Assembly: GCA_002343075.1 (NCBI GenBank)
Contig: DDRH01000051.1
Span: 107,111-171,110 of the forward strand
Direction of reading: 5' to 3'
Source: Phycisphaerales bacterium UBA2421
Lineage (GTDB): Bacteria; Planctomycetota; Phycisphaerae; Tepidisphaerales; Tepidisphaeraceae
DNA length: 64,000 bases
Shown here one piece after another: positions 9,171 through 16,953 of the stretch. Numbering within the stretch: position 1 is the stretch's first letter; each line of letters opens with the position of its first letter. The position numbers and the translations under genes are program-made. Below the pieces are notes generated by a model that ran no database searches, was not told the origin of the DNA, and saw nothing but the letters and a program-made list of their open reading frames with translations.

Positions 9171-9210
9171 CCCTCTCTCGGCACTCCGGGAGAGGGCCGG
9201 GGTGAGGGTT
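9171..9210. repeat. palindromic dispersed repeat, copy 1 (upstream of csrA-purN)
   Basis: A 40-bp element with an imperfect palindrome at 9171-9196 (CCCTCTC...GAGAGGG arms) followed by GGCCGGGGTGAGGG. It matches the element at 14839-14878 at nearly every position outside the loop. On the minus strand its hairpin arm contributes the AGAGGGGG ribosome-binding site of csrA-purN, and its loop contains GGA. Confidence 0.8.
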
Positions 9211-9307
9211 CTTACGGGCGATCATGAAACTGCCACGGATTGCGCCGGGGCCACGGGCGACACAGTGATGGTGCGCAAGGCTCGCAACCCACCAGGCCAA
9301 AAGTATC

Positions 9308-12300
9308 CTAGCTCCCTCCCGGCGCGTCGGCGGTGGTGCCCTCGCCCATCGCCGATGCATCACGCAACGATAGTTCTGGCTGCGCGGCGTTCTGTCCCAC
9401 ATCCGGGCGGCGCTTCCAGCTTCTCGCACACACCTTGTATTCGTTCCGACGATCGATCACCTTCACAACCACCGCTGGGCCTTCCGGGCATTTCTCCGCG
9501 AAACTGTGAAAACCCGCCCCAACCAGGTCTTCCAGATCGCTGCCGTATGCCTGCAGCTTGCGTCGTAGCACATCATCATCCACCATATATACTACTTCTG
9601 CATCAAGTGCTTTGTTCAGTCCCGCTTCCTTCTTCAGTTGATCCAACTGCTGCAACGCGTCATCACGAAGCTGCATCAGCAGGTTCCATTCTTCACGCTG
9701 ATCGTCACTCACGCTGCTTCCACTGACCTGCGGGAGCGACGCAAGGTGGACGCTCGGCAGCGACTGTTCCCCAGCCGGTTTGTGTGGAATGTACTCCCAC
9801 GCCTCATCGGCGGTGAACACGGCCATGGGGGAAAGAAGCTTTGTGAGTGCAATCACCATTTGATGCATCACCGTCTGACTCCGCCGCCGGGAGGGCGAAT
9901 GGGGGGCATCACAATAGAGCCGATCCTTCATCGCGTTGCCGTAGACAGCACTCACTTTCACGCTGCAGAAATCGTAAAGCAACCTAAAGGCGCGGTGCAA
10001 CTGGTAGTTATCGTACGCAGCTACCACCCCCTGAATCAGCGAATCAAGCTCGGCCAGCGCCCATCCATCAAGACTCGATTGCGGCACATTCTGCGCGTCG
10101 GTCGCCGGGTTGAAGTCGTATAGATTACTCAACAAATACCGCAATGTGTTGCGAATCTTTCGATACTTATCACCAAAATCCTTGATCAACTGCGGCGACG
10201 CTGCCATGTCGCCTTCAAAATCGAGCTGGCAGACGAACAACCGCAGCAAATCGGCACCGTGACGCTCAATTTCCTGCGTCGCGGTGACATATTCCTTGTC
10301 GCTCTTGCTCACCTTCGTGCCATCAGGTTTGACGATGAACCCGTGCGTGAGAACTGCCTTAAACGGCGGCTGGCCGGTCGCGCCCAGCGCCGGCAGCATC
10401 GAAAGCTGAAACCACCCGCGATGCTGGTCGGAGCCTTCGAGATACAAATCGGCGGGGTAATGCAGATAGTCGCGCTTCTTGAGCACCGCGTTCCAACTGC
10501 TGCCGGATTCGAACCAGACATCAAAGATGTCTTTCTCTTTCCGCAGTTTGTCCTTGGGAAACTGCGGCCCCGGATCGTAATCGCCCAATAACTCCGCGGG
10601 CGAGTCGGTGAACCAGGCGTCGCTCCCCTTCTCGGCAAACCGCTTGGCAACGGCGCGCACGCTCTCCGGCGTGAGCAGCGGCTCGCCCTGCTCGTTGTAA
10701 AATACCGGGATCGGCAAACCCCAGGCCCGCTGCCGGCTGACGCACCAGTCGGGACGCGTTCCTAGCATTGCATGCAATCGATTTCGTCCCCACGCCGGGA
10801 TAAACGTTTCAATGTATCGAGGATCCTTGAACTCAAGTGGAGACTCGACCTTTCGGAAGGACTCACGAAGCTTCGCAGCAGCTTGAGACGCGATTCGCTG
10901 CGTTGCGCTTTCTAACGGTTGCGTTTCATCAAACTGCACGGAACGCGTGGCGCGCGATCGTAACGATAATCGCAGGTAGTTAGCTGGCTCAGCAACTGAG
11001 AGAAACTCTTTATCCAATGCCACAAACCACTGCTCCGTCGCGCGCGAGATCGTCTTGCGTTTGCTCCGCCAATCATGCGGGTAGCTGTGACTGATGACTT
11101 CGCTCGCCAGCAGCACATCCAACTCGCGCAGCTTGTCGATGATTTTCGGATTGGCTTCCCACACGCTCAAGCCCGTCAGCCATTCAGGAACGGTGGCATC
11201 GAACTTGCCATGGGCCATCACGGGGCAATAGATTTCCACGCCGTGCGCCATGCAGGTGGCGTAGTCGTCCTCGCCGTGCCCGCCGGCGGTGTGGACTAAG
11301 CCGGTGCCGTCGGTCGTGGTGACGTAATCAGCCGGCAGCAAAGGACTGACGCGCCCCGCGAACGGGTGCGTATACTTCACGCCTGCCTCGATCAGTTCTT
11401 TCCCGCCGATGGTCTTCAGCACGCTCACATCGCTCACACCGGCGCGCCCTGTGAATGTCTTCTCCACCAGCGCCGCCGCCACCACGCTAACGCGTACCTT
11501 GCCGTCGCGCGTGTATTTCACCAGTGCGTAGTCCACCGTCGGGTTCGCCGCGATGGCCATGTTCGCAGGCAGCGTCCACGGCGTGGTTGTCCAGATCAGA
11601 TAGCTGATCGCCGCGTTCTCGCGCACGTCAAACTTGCTCTTGAACAGCCCCGGGTTCTCCACCGGAAACTCGACATACACGCTCGGGTCTTCCACGTCCT
11701 GATATTCCAACTCGGCATCGGCCAGCGCGGTCTGGTTTTCGATCGACCACTGCACCGGCTTCAGTTGCTTGTACACCAACCCCGCAGCAACAAAGTCGGC
11801 GAACACTTCCAGTGTCGACGCCTCATACTTCGGCGCCATCGTCATGTATGGATTGTCCCACTCGCCCAAAATGCCCAGCCGTTGAAACTGCACGCTCTGG
11901 ATCGCGGCAAACTTCTCCGCATGCGCGAAGCACCGCTGGCGGATCTCCAGCGTGCTCATCTCGCGGATGTTTTTGCCTTCCTTCTTCACCTGTTCCTGCA
12001 CCACATGCTCGATCGGCAGGCCGTGGCAATCCCAGCCGGGCACGTACGGCGTTTGGAAGCCCTGCAGGCTTTTGAAGCGCAGAAAGACATCCTTCAGCGT
12101 TTTGTTCGTCACATGGCCGATGTGAATATCGTTATTCGCGAACGGCGGGCCGTCATGCAGAATCCATTTGGGCGCGTTCGCCCGGTGCTGCATCAGCTTT
12201 TCGTAAAGCCGCATCTCCTGCCACTTCTTGAGGCGCGCCGGCTCGTTCTGCACGAGCTTGGCCTCCATCGGAAATGCCGTCTGTGGCAGATTCAGCGTGT

Positions 12301-12352
12301 CCTTGTAGACGTTTTTCGGCTTCGACTCGGTTGGTTTCGCTTCGGTACTCAT
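9308..12352 (-). CDS. ileS: isoleucyl-tRNA synthetase
   Basis: A 1014-residue class I aminoacyl-tRNA synthetase that charges tRNA-Ile. The HIGH motif is at residues 77-80 (DIHIGHVTNK) and KVSKS is near residue 680 (GTKVSKSDKEY). An editing CP1 domain lies between them (WTTTPWTLPANMA). The C-terminal zinc-finger region known from E. coli IleS is recognisable (CARSW, DVG, ELSLRDA), but only Cys975 remains. The positions expected for the other three cysteines are Ser978, Ser995 and Asp998, so zinc binding is probably lost. The start codon overlaps the end of the MATE pump gene by 4 nt (ATGA), which indicates translational coupling. csrA-purN follows downstream. Confidence 0.95.
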   Translation of the reverse strand: MSTEAKPTESKPKNVYKDTLNLPQTAFPMEAKLVQNEPARLKKWQEMRLYEKLMQHRANAPKWILHDGPPFANNDIHIGHVTNKTLKDVFLRFKSLQGFQTPYVPGWDCHGLPIEHVVQEQVKKEGKNIREMSTLEIRQRCFAHAEKFAAIQSVQFQRLGILGEWDNPYMTMAPKYEASTLEVFADFVAAGLVYKQLKPVQWSIENQTALADAELEYQDVEDPSVYVEFPVENPGLFKSKFDVRENAAISYLIWTTTPWTLPANMAIAANPTVDYALVKYTRDGKVRVSVVAAALVEKTFTGRAGVSDVSVLKTIGGKELIEAGVKYTHPFAGRVSPLLPADYVTTTDGTGLVHTAGGHGEDDYATCMAHGVEIYCPVMAHGKFDATVPEWLTGLSVWEANPKIIDKLRELDVLLASEVISHSYPHDWRSKRKTISRATEQWFVALDKEFLSVAEPANYLRLSLRSRATRSVQFDETQPLESATQRIASQAAAKLRESFRKVESPLEFKDPRYIETFIPAWGRNRLHAMLGTRPDWCVSRQRAWGLPIPVFYNEQGEPLLTPESVRAVAKRFAEKGSDAWFTDSPAELLGDYDPGPQFPKDKLRKEKDIFDVWFESGSSWNAVLKKRDYLHYPADLYLEGSDQHRGWFQLSMLPALGATGQPPFKAVLTHGFIVKPDGTKVSKSDKEYVTATQEIERHGADLLRLFVCQLDFEGDMAASPQLIKDFGDKYRKIRNTLRYLLSNLYDFNPATDAQNVPQSSLDGWALAELDSLIQGVVAAYDNYQLHRAFRLLYDFCSVKVSAVYGNAMKDRLYCDAPHSPSRRRSQTVMHQMVIALTKLLSPMAVFTADEAWEYIPHKPAGEQSLPSVHLASLPQVSGSSVSDDQREEWNLLMQLRDDALQQLDQLKKEAGLNKALDAEVVYMVDDDVLRRKLQAYGSDLEDLVGAGFHSFAEKCPEGPAVVVKVIDRRNEYKVCARSWKRRPDVGQNAAQPELSLRDASAMGEGTTADAPGGS

Positions 12353-13791
12353 GGTGTTTCAACAATCAATTCAAGACCGGGAACTTTATCCGAACAGGGC
12401 GTCGGGTTCGAGGCCGCCGTCGGTGTGTGCAGGCGAATCTGCTTCCACCCGCCCAGGATGAAACGAATCATCAGGAATGCACCCAGGCACAGGCCATAGA
12501 AACACGTAATCGCCCACGGGCCGATCGCGCCGTATTCCGGCCATTGCTTCGCCACCACAAACCCCCCGCCGACGCTGATCGTCCACACCAGCACCGCCAG
12601 CACGATCGCAGGCACCAGCGTATCGCCCGCGCCGCGCAGCGCGCCGTGATAGACGACATACATCGCATCAAAAAACTGATACAACGCCATCATGATCAGA
12701 ATCGTCCCGCCCAGCGCGATCACCCGCTCATCGGCGGTGAAGAAGCGCATCAGGTCGTGGCGGAAGATCACCATCAGCGCGCCGCACGTCACCATGTACA
12801 TGCTGACGATCACAAACCCCAGGTGCGCCCGCCGGGCGGCTTTGTCGTGTTCGCCGGCACCGATGTAACGCCCCACCAGCGCCGTCACCGCCTGGCCGAT
12901 GCCCACTGCCGGCATGAAGCTGACCATCATGAACCGGAACGCATAGTTCTGGGCCGACATCGTCGCCGTGCCGAACGTGCCGACCACCACCACCATGAAC
13001 GAACTCCACGCCGCCACCTCCGCCACCGTGCTCAGGCCCGCCGGCGAGCCGATGCGCAGCAGCGACTTAAACATCGGCCACTGAAAAGCGCCATCGAACG
13101 CGTGATACATCCTGCCGATCAACGACCGCGCGATGAACGCCCACATCACCGTCAGTTCCACCACCAGCGAGATGTTCGTCCCCCACGCCGCCCCGGCCAC
13201 GCCCAGGCGCGGGAAGCCGAAGTGCCCGTAGATCAGCACATAGTTCGCGCCGATGTTGGCGATCACCGCTGCGATCGTCGCCCACATCACCACCGCCGGC
13301 CGGTTTACCGCGGTCAGAAACTGCGCGGTCGCCGTGCTCGCGAGCTTGAACACCGCAAAGCTGATACAGATCTGGAAGTACGTCGCCTCCAGCGCCGCCA
13401 GCCTCGGCTCATGCCCGAACGCATCAAACAACGGCCGCGCCAACGGGAATGCCGCCATCGCCGCCAACCCATATAGCACGGCAAACCACAGCCCCTGCCA
13501 CAAATACCGCCCGCAGGATGCATGATCGCCGCGACCAAAGCTTTGGCTGGCCAGCGTGTTGACGATCAGCAGACAGCCGAAGCCGAACGCGATGATCGTC
13601 CAGACAAACTGCCCCGCCTGCCCCGCCGCCGTCGCCGCCATATCGCCGACGAGGCTCAGCATGTACGTATCCGTAAACTGCAGCACCACATACGAAGAAA
13701 ACTGCGCAATCATCGGCAGCGCCAGCAGGATCAACTCCACGCTGGGCCGGCGATTGGATAACGCAGCAGGATTTGACGTTCCACCAGCCAT
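12349..13791 (-). CDS. MATE-family efflux transporter
   Basis: A 480-residue polytopic membrane protein with about 12 transmembrane segments and MATE/NorM-type sequence, including TDTYMLSLVGDMAATA near the N-terminus and repeated two-half architecture. It exports drugs or other cations in exchange for Na+ or H+. I chose ATG 13791, with GGAAG 8 nt upstream; the frame also opens at GTG 13800. Its stop overlaps the ileS start by 4 nt. Upstream, in order, lie a promoter, a 19-codon ORF and an intrinsic terminator, so expression of the pump and of ileS may depend on readthrough. Substrate unknown. Confidence 0.9.
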   Translation of the reverse strand: MAGGTSNPAALSNRRPSVELILLALPMIAQFSSYVVLQFTDTYMLSLVGDMAATAAGQAGQFVWTIIAFGFGCLLIVNTLASQSFGRGDHASCGRYLWQGLWFAVLYGLAAMAAFPLARPLFDAFGHEPRLAALEATYFQICISFAVFKLASTATAQFLTAVNRPAVVMWATIAAVIANIGANYVLIYGHFGFPRLGVAGAAWGTNISLVVELTVMWAFIARSLIGRMYHAFDGAFQWPMFKSLLRIGSPAGLSTVAEVAAWSSFMVVVVGTFGTATMSAQNYAFRFMMVSFMPAVGIGQAVTALVGRYIGAGEHDKAARRAHLGFVIVSMYMVTCGALMVIFRHDLMRFFTADERVIALGGTILIMMALYQFFDAMYVVYHGALRGAGDTLVPAIVLAVLVWTISVGGGFVVAKQWPEYGAIGPWAITCFYGLCLGAFLMIRFILGGWKQIRLHTPTAASNPTPCSDKVPGLELIVETP

Positions 13792-13816
13792 AACAACCAC
13801 TTCCGTACAAGACCCG

Positions 13817-13851
13817 AAAAAACAAGAAACCCCAAAGCCGCGGCTTCGGGG
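13817..13851 (-). terminator. intrinsic terminator between the 19-codon ORF and the MATE gene
   Basis: On the minus strand a 9-bp GC-rich stem (CCCCGAAGC / GCTTTGGGG, one G-U pair) with a 4-nt loop is followed by TTTCTTGTTTTTT. It ends only 26 nt before the MATE start, so it is placed like an attenuator rather than an operon end. Confidence 0.8.
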
Positions 13852-13884
13852 TCGTTGGTCTCACACGCGTCAACACGACAAGCC

Positions 13885-13944
13885 CTAAGCGCAGCCACCT
13901 CCGGCGACGGCGATAATCGGAATAATGTCAATGTAGGGCTTCAT
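13885..13944 (-). CDS. putative isoleucine-rich leader peptide (19 aa)
   Basis: A short ORF encodes MKPYIDIIPIIAVAGGGCA: five Ile in seven consecutive codons (5-11), then a Gly run. It has a ribosome-binding site (AGGAA, 9 nt before ATG) and a plausible promoter 32-59 nt upstream of the ATG, and is followed 33 nt later by an intrinsic terminator. MATE and ileS follow. This is the layout of amino-acid attenuation. Codons 2-3 (AAGCCC), the stop region (GGGCTT, 13880-13885 complement) and the terminator 5' arm (AAGCC) could pair alternatively, although these helices are only 5-6 bp. Alternatively it is a free-standing micropeptide or modified-peptide precursor with its own terminator. Too short for homology to be judged by eye. 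Confidence 0.55.
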   Translation of the reverse strand: MKPYIDIIPIIAVAGGGCA

Positions 13945-13975
13945 CGTGATAATTTCCTGAAGTACGTAGATCGGC

Positions 13976-14003
13976 ACTCTACCGCGAGAACTAAAGTTGT
14001 CAA
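13976..14003 (-). promoter_or_regulatory. candidate sigma-70 promoter for the leader-MATE-ileS unit
   Basis: On the minus strand a perfect -35 box TTGACA (13998-14003) and a -10 box TAGAGT (13976-13981) are separated by 16 nt. Transcription would start around 13968, giving a short leader with the ribosome-binding site of the 19-codon ORF. Confidence 0.5.
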
Positions 14004-14027
14004 ACCCGATCCTGGGAAACAGACCGA

Positions 14028-15074
14028 TCACGCTGCCAGCAGCCGCGGCAACTCTGTTTCAATTGCCGACTTCCGTTCGATCATCCGCGCAACATCATAC
14101 TTCCCCCGCCCCTCGCTCGGCTGGGCATTCATTGCCTCCAGCCACCGATCGCGCAGCTCCCGCGCCGCCGACGCCAACCTCGGATCGCACGCGCGCTTCA
14201 CCCGCGGGGCCCTGGGCTTGGGCGTCCTGGCCAGCGCCGTCTCCGGCAACGGCTCCCCCGGCGCCGGAATATCAAACATCAATCCATTGCGGCGAAGAGA
14301 GTGCTGAGGACTGAGTGCTGCGGACTGAGCGGATTTCAACTGGCGTCGCTTCTTGGGCCTCGACTCAGCACTCAGTCCTGAGTCCTTGGCACTCTCGCTG
14401 CCCGGCAGCACCAACGGCTTGGCATCGCTCCAATGCGTGCCCGGTGGAATCGGCAGCACGATGCGATCCTCGCGAATCGATCCACCCGCCGTCTTGCTCG
14501 GAAACCACCACGGCGTCGTCTCATCGCCGGAACGAATCCGCTTCTGCCAGAAAATATGTACGCGCGGCGAACCCTTCGGCCCCTTCGTCTCACTACCCGC
14601 GCGAAACGCCAGCGGCACAAAACCCATCGCTTCCCAGAAGTGATTGGCTGCAATGTCCTGCGCGCACCAGCAACAATAAAGCTTGCACCCGTAAGCGCTG
14701 CGCTCGAACTGCGCCTTGAGCAGCGCCGCACCGATGAACCCGCGCTGCTTACCCGGCGCAACGTTCAACTGATAAATGATCCCCACATCATCGCGCTTGA
14801 AGTACTGGTCGTTGCCAATCAGATAGCCGACTCTTACTCCCTCTCCTGGTACTCCGGGAGAGGGCCGGGGAGAGGGCTCTTCTGCCACAAGCACATGCCC
14901 CAACTTAATCTTCCCCGCAAACGTCGCCGTCGGCATCCAGCCGACTTGCTTCGTGTGCAACTTCTGCAATGAATCCAGAAACGGAATGTCATCCATCGTG
15001 CCGGGGCGAATGTTGATCGGCACGCGCGGCTCGGGAAGCGCGACCGGCGAAGTTGAAACGACAATCTCGCTCAT
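14028..15074 (-). CDS. GNAT-family N-acetyltransferase carrying two repeat insertions
   Basis: A 348-residue protein. Residues 15-175 fit a GNAT acetyl-CoA-dependent acetyltransferase: INIRPGTMDDIPFLDSL, then GIIYQLNVAPGKQRGFIGAALLKA as the acetyl-CoA binding turn, then ANHFWEAMGFVPL. Between the first strands a Pro-rich stretch (PSPRPSPGVPGEG) is simply the translated palindromic repeat 14839-14878. A second inverted repeat (14297-14396) is read through near residues 227-260. Both keep the frame open. ATG 15074 (MSEIVVSTS) is preferred over the upstream frame, which is translated repeat. The C-terminal third has no recognised domain. The substrate is unknown, and the inserted loop may or may not allow folding. 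Confidence 0.7.
   Translation of the reverse strand: MSEIVVSTSPVALPEPRVPINIRPGTMDDIPFLDSLQKLHTKQVGWMPTATFAGKIKLGHVLVAEEPSPRPSPGVPGEGVRVGYLIGNDQYFKRDDVGIIYQLNVAPGKQRGFIGAALLKAQFERSAYGCKLYCCWCAQDIAANHFWEAMGFVPLAFRAGSETKGPKGSPRVHIFWQKRIRSGDETTPWWFPSKTAGGSIREDRIVLPIPPGTHWSDAKPLVLPGSESAKDSGLSAESRPKKRRQLKSAQSAALSPQHSLRRNGLMFDIPAPGEPLPETALARTPKPRAPRVKRACDPRLASAARELRDRWLEAMNAQPSEGRGKYDVARMIERKSAIETELPRLLAA
14297..14396. repeat. inverted repeat pair inside the GNAT gene
   Basis: Arms at 14297-14329 and 14363-14396 both begin (in opposite orientation) with GAGAGTGC and contain GGACTGAGTGCTG-type repeats of the actcagcactcagtcc family. They are separated by 33 bp. The element is translated in frame as a Ser/Lys/Arg-rich segment of the GNAT protein. 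Confidence 0.7.
14839..14878. repeat. palindromic dispersed repeat, copy 2 (inside the GNAT gene)
   Basis: Same 40-bp element as 9171-9210, with the shared core ACTCCGGGAGAGGGCCGGGG. It forms a near-perfect 26-bp palindrome at 14839-14864. Translated on the minus strand it gives a Pro/Gly-rich peptide of the PSPRPSPGVPGEG type. Confidence 0.8.
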
Positions 15075-15093
15075 GATCAATCCAAAGAGAATC

Positions 15094-15174
15094 AACCACA
15101 GAGACACAGAGCACACAGAGCCAGTAATCAAAACCAGAATCTCTTCTCTCTGTGCCCTCTGTGCCTCTGTGGTT
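15094..15174. repeat. palindromic intergenic repeat (aaccacagag family)
   Basis: Left arm 15094-15120 starts AACCACAGAGACACAGAG. The right arm 15148-15174 is nearly its reverse complement and ends CCTCTGTGGTT. The 27-nt centre is non-palindromic. It fills the gap between the GNAT gene and the gene ending at 15185. Repeats of this sequence type are dispersed in several bacterial phyla and are MITE- or REP-like. Confidence 0.75.
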
Positions 15175-15184
15175 CAATCCGAAT

Positions 15185-15892
15185 TCACGCCGCCATCCGC
15201 AGCTCCACCGGACTGGCCTGTCCCAATCCACCTTGAATATTGGTGGTCACCGGAATGCTCACCGGCCCAGTCTCAGTCTTGCGGTTGAACCACGCTGCAC
15301 ACACCCAGATCTGCGCGCCGTTGGCCACGGTTTCGGGGAAGACGATCTGATGCGTCGTCTTGGTCGTCGTGCCGTCGAACGCCCACAGCGTCGGGTCGGT
15401 CGGGTACGTGTTGCCGACGTACGTGTAAACGCTCGCCCCCAGCACGCCCGCCGGCTTGCCGCGCTTGCTTGATTCGCCGTCTTCGCGAATCTTGATCGTC
15501 ACCGTTCTGCCGGTCACCGAAACAATCGTGAGCGCCGGCCGAACCGTCGGCGGCGGTTGCGGGCTGCGCTGCTTGCGCACCGTGATCTTCAGCTCGCGCC
15601 GCTGATCGTCGGTCAGCGAAGGATACGATTGCACGATGCGCACCAGTTCGCGCGCATATTCCGAAAGCGCCTTCTTCGCTTCATCCTTTATCGTGATGTT
15701 CGGCGGCGTGCGCGTGTTCGGGTCATACGACGTCTGATACGCCGTCGCGAACGCGGTGTGCCTGGTCGTGTAATCGGTCGCCTGCTGCTGCGTCAGACCA
15801 AATCCCGCGCCTTTGGTCGAGTTGATCAACGCGTTGAAATTGACCGACCACGCAAGCAACTGCGCATCGCGGACCGGAAGAAAACTGGCCAT
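15185..15892 (-). CDS. conserved hypothetical protein (planctomycete type)
   Basis: A 235-residue protein without a signal peptide. The first half is helical (RDAQLLAWSVNFNALI, then GLTQQQATDYTTRHTAFATAY). The second half looks like a fibronectin-type or other beta-sandwich domain (ALTIVSVTGRTVTIKIRE, WVCAAWFNRKTETGPVS). I recognise the architecture as a common hypothetical in planctomycetes but know no function. ATG 15892 has AAGGA 7 nt upstream; the frame extends further upstream without a ribosome-binding site. It is flanked downstream by a palindromic repeat and upstream by the Mrr-type nuclease on the opposite strand. Confidence 0.7.
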   Translation of the reverse strand: MASFLPVRDAQLLAWSVNFNALINSTKGAGFGLTQQQATDYTTRHTAFATAYQTSYDPNTRTPPNITIKDEAKKALSEYARELVRIVQSYPSLTDDQRRELKITVRKQRSPQPPPTVRPALTIVSVTGRTVTIKIREDGESSKRGKPAGVLGASVYTYVGNTYPTDPTLWAFDGTTTKTTHQIVFPETVANGAQIWVCAAWFNRKTETGPVSIPVTTNIQGGLGQASPVELRMAA

Positions 15893-16077
15893 GATGAAGT
15901 CCTTTAGAACAAAGTTCAGCGGACCTCGTTCCACGCGAAGCATTCCGCCGGAACTCGCCGCTTCATTCGGAACATTCGGCATAGGTTGACGGGGGGTTAA
16001 TGAGATTTGTCTCACTCGCAGTGTTTTCGATAAACTTCGAACTAAACCGGACCAACCAGCTTGAACTGAGATGCGCA

Positions 16078-16926
16078 ATGAAATACGAACTTCAAGGAAT
16101 CGACGATTGGCAGGCTGGGGAGACTCAACTGCTGCTCAAGGACAAGGTTTTCATTCGACTCGCAACGATTCCTTGGGCTAGGGAGAAACGATCGACGCTA
16201 TGGTTAAATCCCAGGGATATCGCCAACGTCCCGGCGGCAAAATTGAGCACTCTTTCACTAATGCCGGAAGAGAAACTACCAACCTTCGATGCGGTTGAGT
16301 TGCAAACGGTGATAGCCACCGTTGTCATGAATACCAAGAGGATTCAGGCTCTCGATCGCAAACCGTTTACATATATTTCCGATTCGTACAGACGCGTTGC
16401 TAAGATTTCGGACCTCGTTCTCAAGGCTGTTGTGCTGCCTGGCGAGAAGACGAGCGAAGGGACGATGGTTGAAGCGGTTGCGATTCCATGGTTTGAAATC
16501 CTCAAACTGCTGCAAGAGAACCCCAACCTCGCGTTCGAAATCCCGGCTCGGAAATGGGAGGAAATTATCGCTGGGGCCTACAAGAAAGCCGGATTCGACA
16601 ATGTTATCTTGACACCGCGCAGCGGTGATTTAGGACGAGATGTCATCGCCGAGAAAATCGGGCTCGGCACCGTGCGAGTGATTGATCAGGTCAAGGCATA
16701 CAAGCCGGGCCATCTCGTGACAGCCGATGACGTTCGCGCCCTGTACGGAGTGCTGATGGCTGATGACAGATCATCAAAGGGGTATTTAACCACCACTTCC
16801 GATTTCGCCCCGAAACTGCGTGACGATGCGCTGATAAAACCACTGATTCCGGGGTCGCTGGAACTGATTAACGGAACGGAGCTCCTAAAGCGTCTGGAGT
16901 TCTTATCAGGCACGAAAGCGCTGTAA
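16078..16926 (+). CDS. Mrr-type restriction endonuclease domain protein
   Basis: A 282-residue protein. Residues 150-280 match the Mrr catalytic domain of the PD-(D/E)xK superfamily: WEEIIAGAYKKAGFD, then GDLGRDVIAE with the metal-binding Asp, then VIDQVKAYKPG as the QxK half of the active site, then ADDVRALYGVL and GYLTTTSDF. The N-terminal 150 residues have no recognised domain and could be a recognition or regulatory module. Mrr-type enzymes cut modified or foreign DNA. Its third-position GC is visibly lower than that of the flanking housekeeping genes, and it lies beside a caspase gene between palindromic repeats, which suggests an acquired defence island. Confidence 0.8.
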   Translation: MKYELQGIDDWQAGETQLLLKDKVFIRLATIPWAREKRSTLWLNPRDIANVPAAKLSTLSLMPEEKLPTFDAVELQTVIATVVMNTKRIQALDRKPFTYISDSYRRVAKISDLVLKAVVLPGEKTSEGTMVEAVAIPWFEILKLLQENPNLAFEIPARKWEEIIAGAYKKAGFDNVILTPRSGDLGRDVIAEKIGLGTVRVIDQVKAYKPGHLVTADDVRALYGVLMADDRSSKGYLTTTSDFAPKLRDDALIKPLIPGSLELINGTELLKRLEFLSGTKAL

Positions 16927-16953
16927 GTCGCCAGCGACGCGGAATTGTCTGGG

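Noticed and set aside
9160..9429. N-terminal extension of the CsrA-PurN frame
   Set aside because: The residues are non-homologous and include translated repeat; ATG 9159 has its own ribosome-binding site and matches CsrA exactly.
11366..12499. Long plus-strand ORF (377 aa) opposite ileS
   Set aside because: It is the antisense of a clearly real ileS gene; composition is rich in His, Arg and Pro with no domain.
12274..13476. Long plus-strand ORF (400 aa) opposite the MATE gene
   Set aside because: Antisense of a conserved transporter; the translation is extremely His/Arg-rich, as expected from GC-rich shadow frames.
14989..15231. Minus-strand ORF with NHRGTEGTE-like peptide
   Set aside because: It is the translation of the palindromic repeat at 15094-15174, not a gene.
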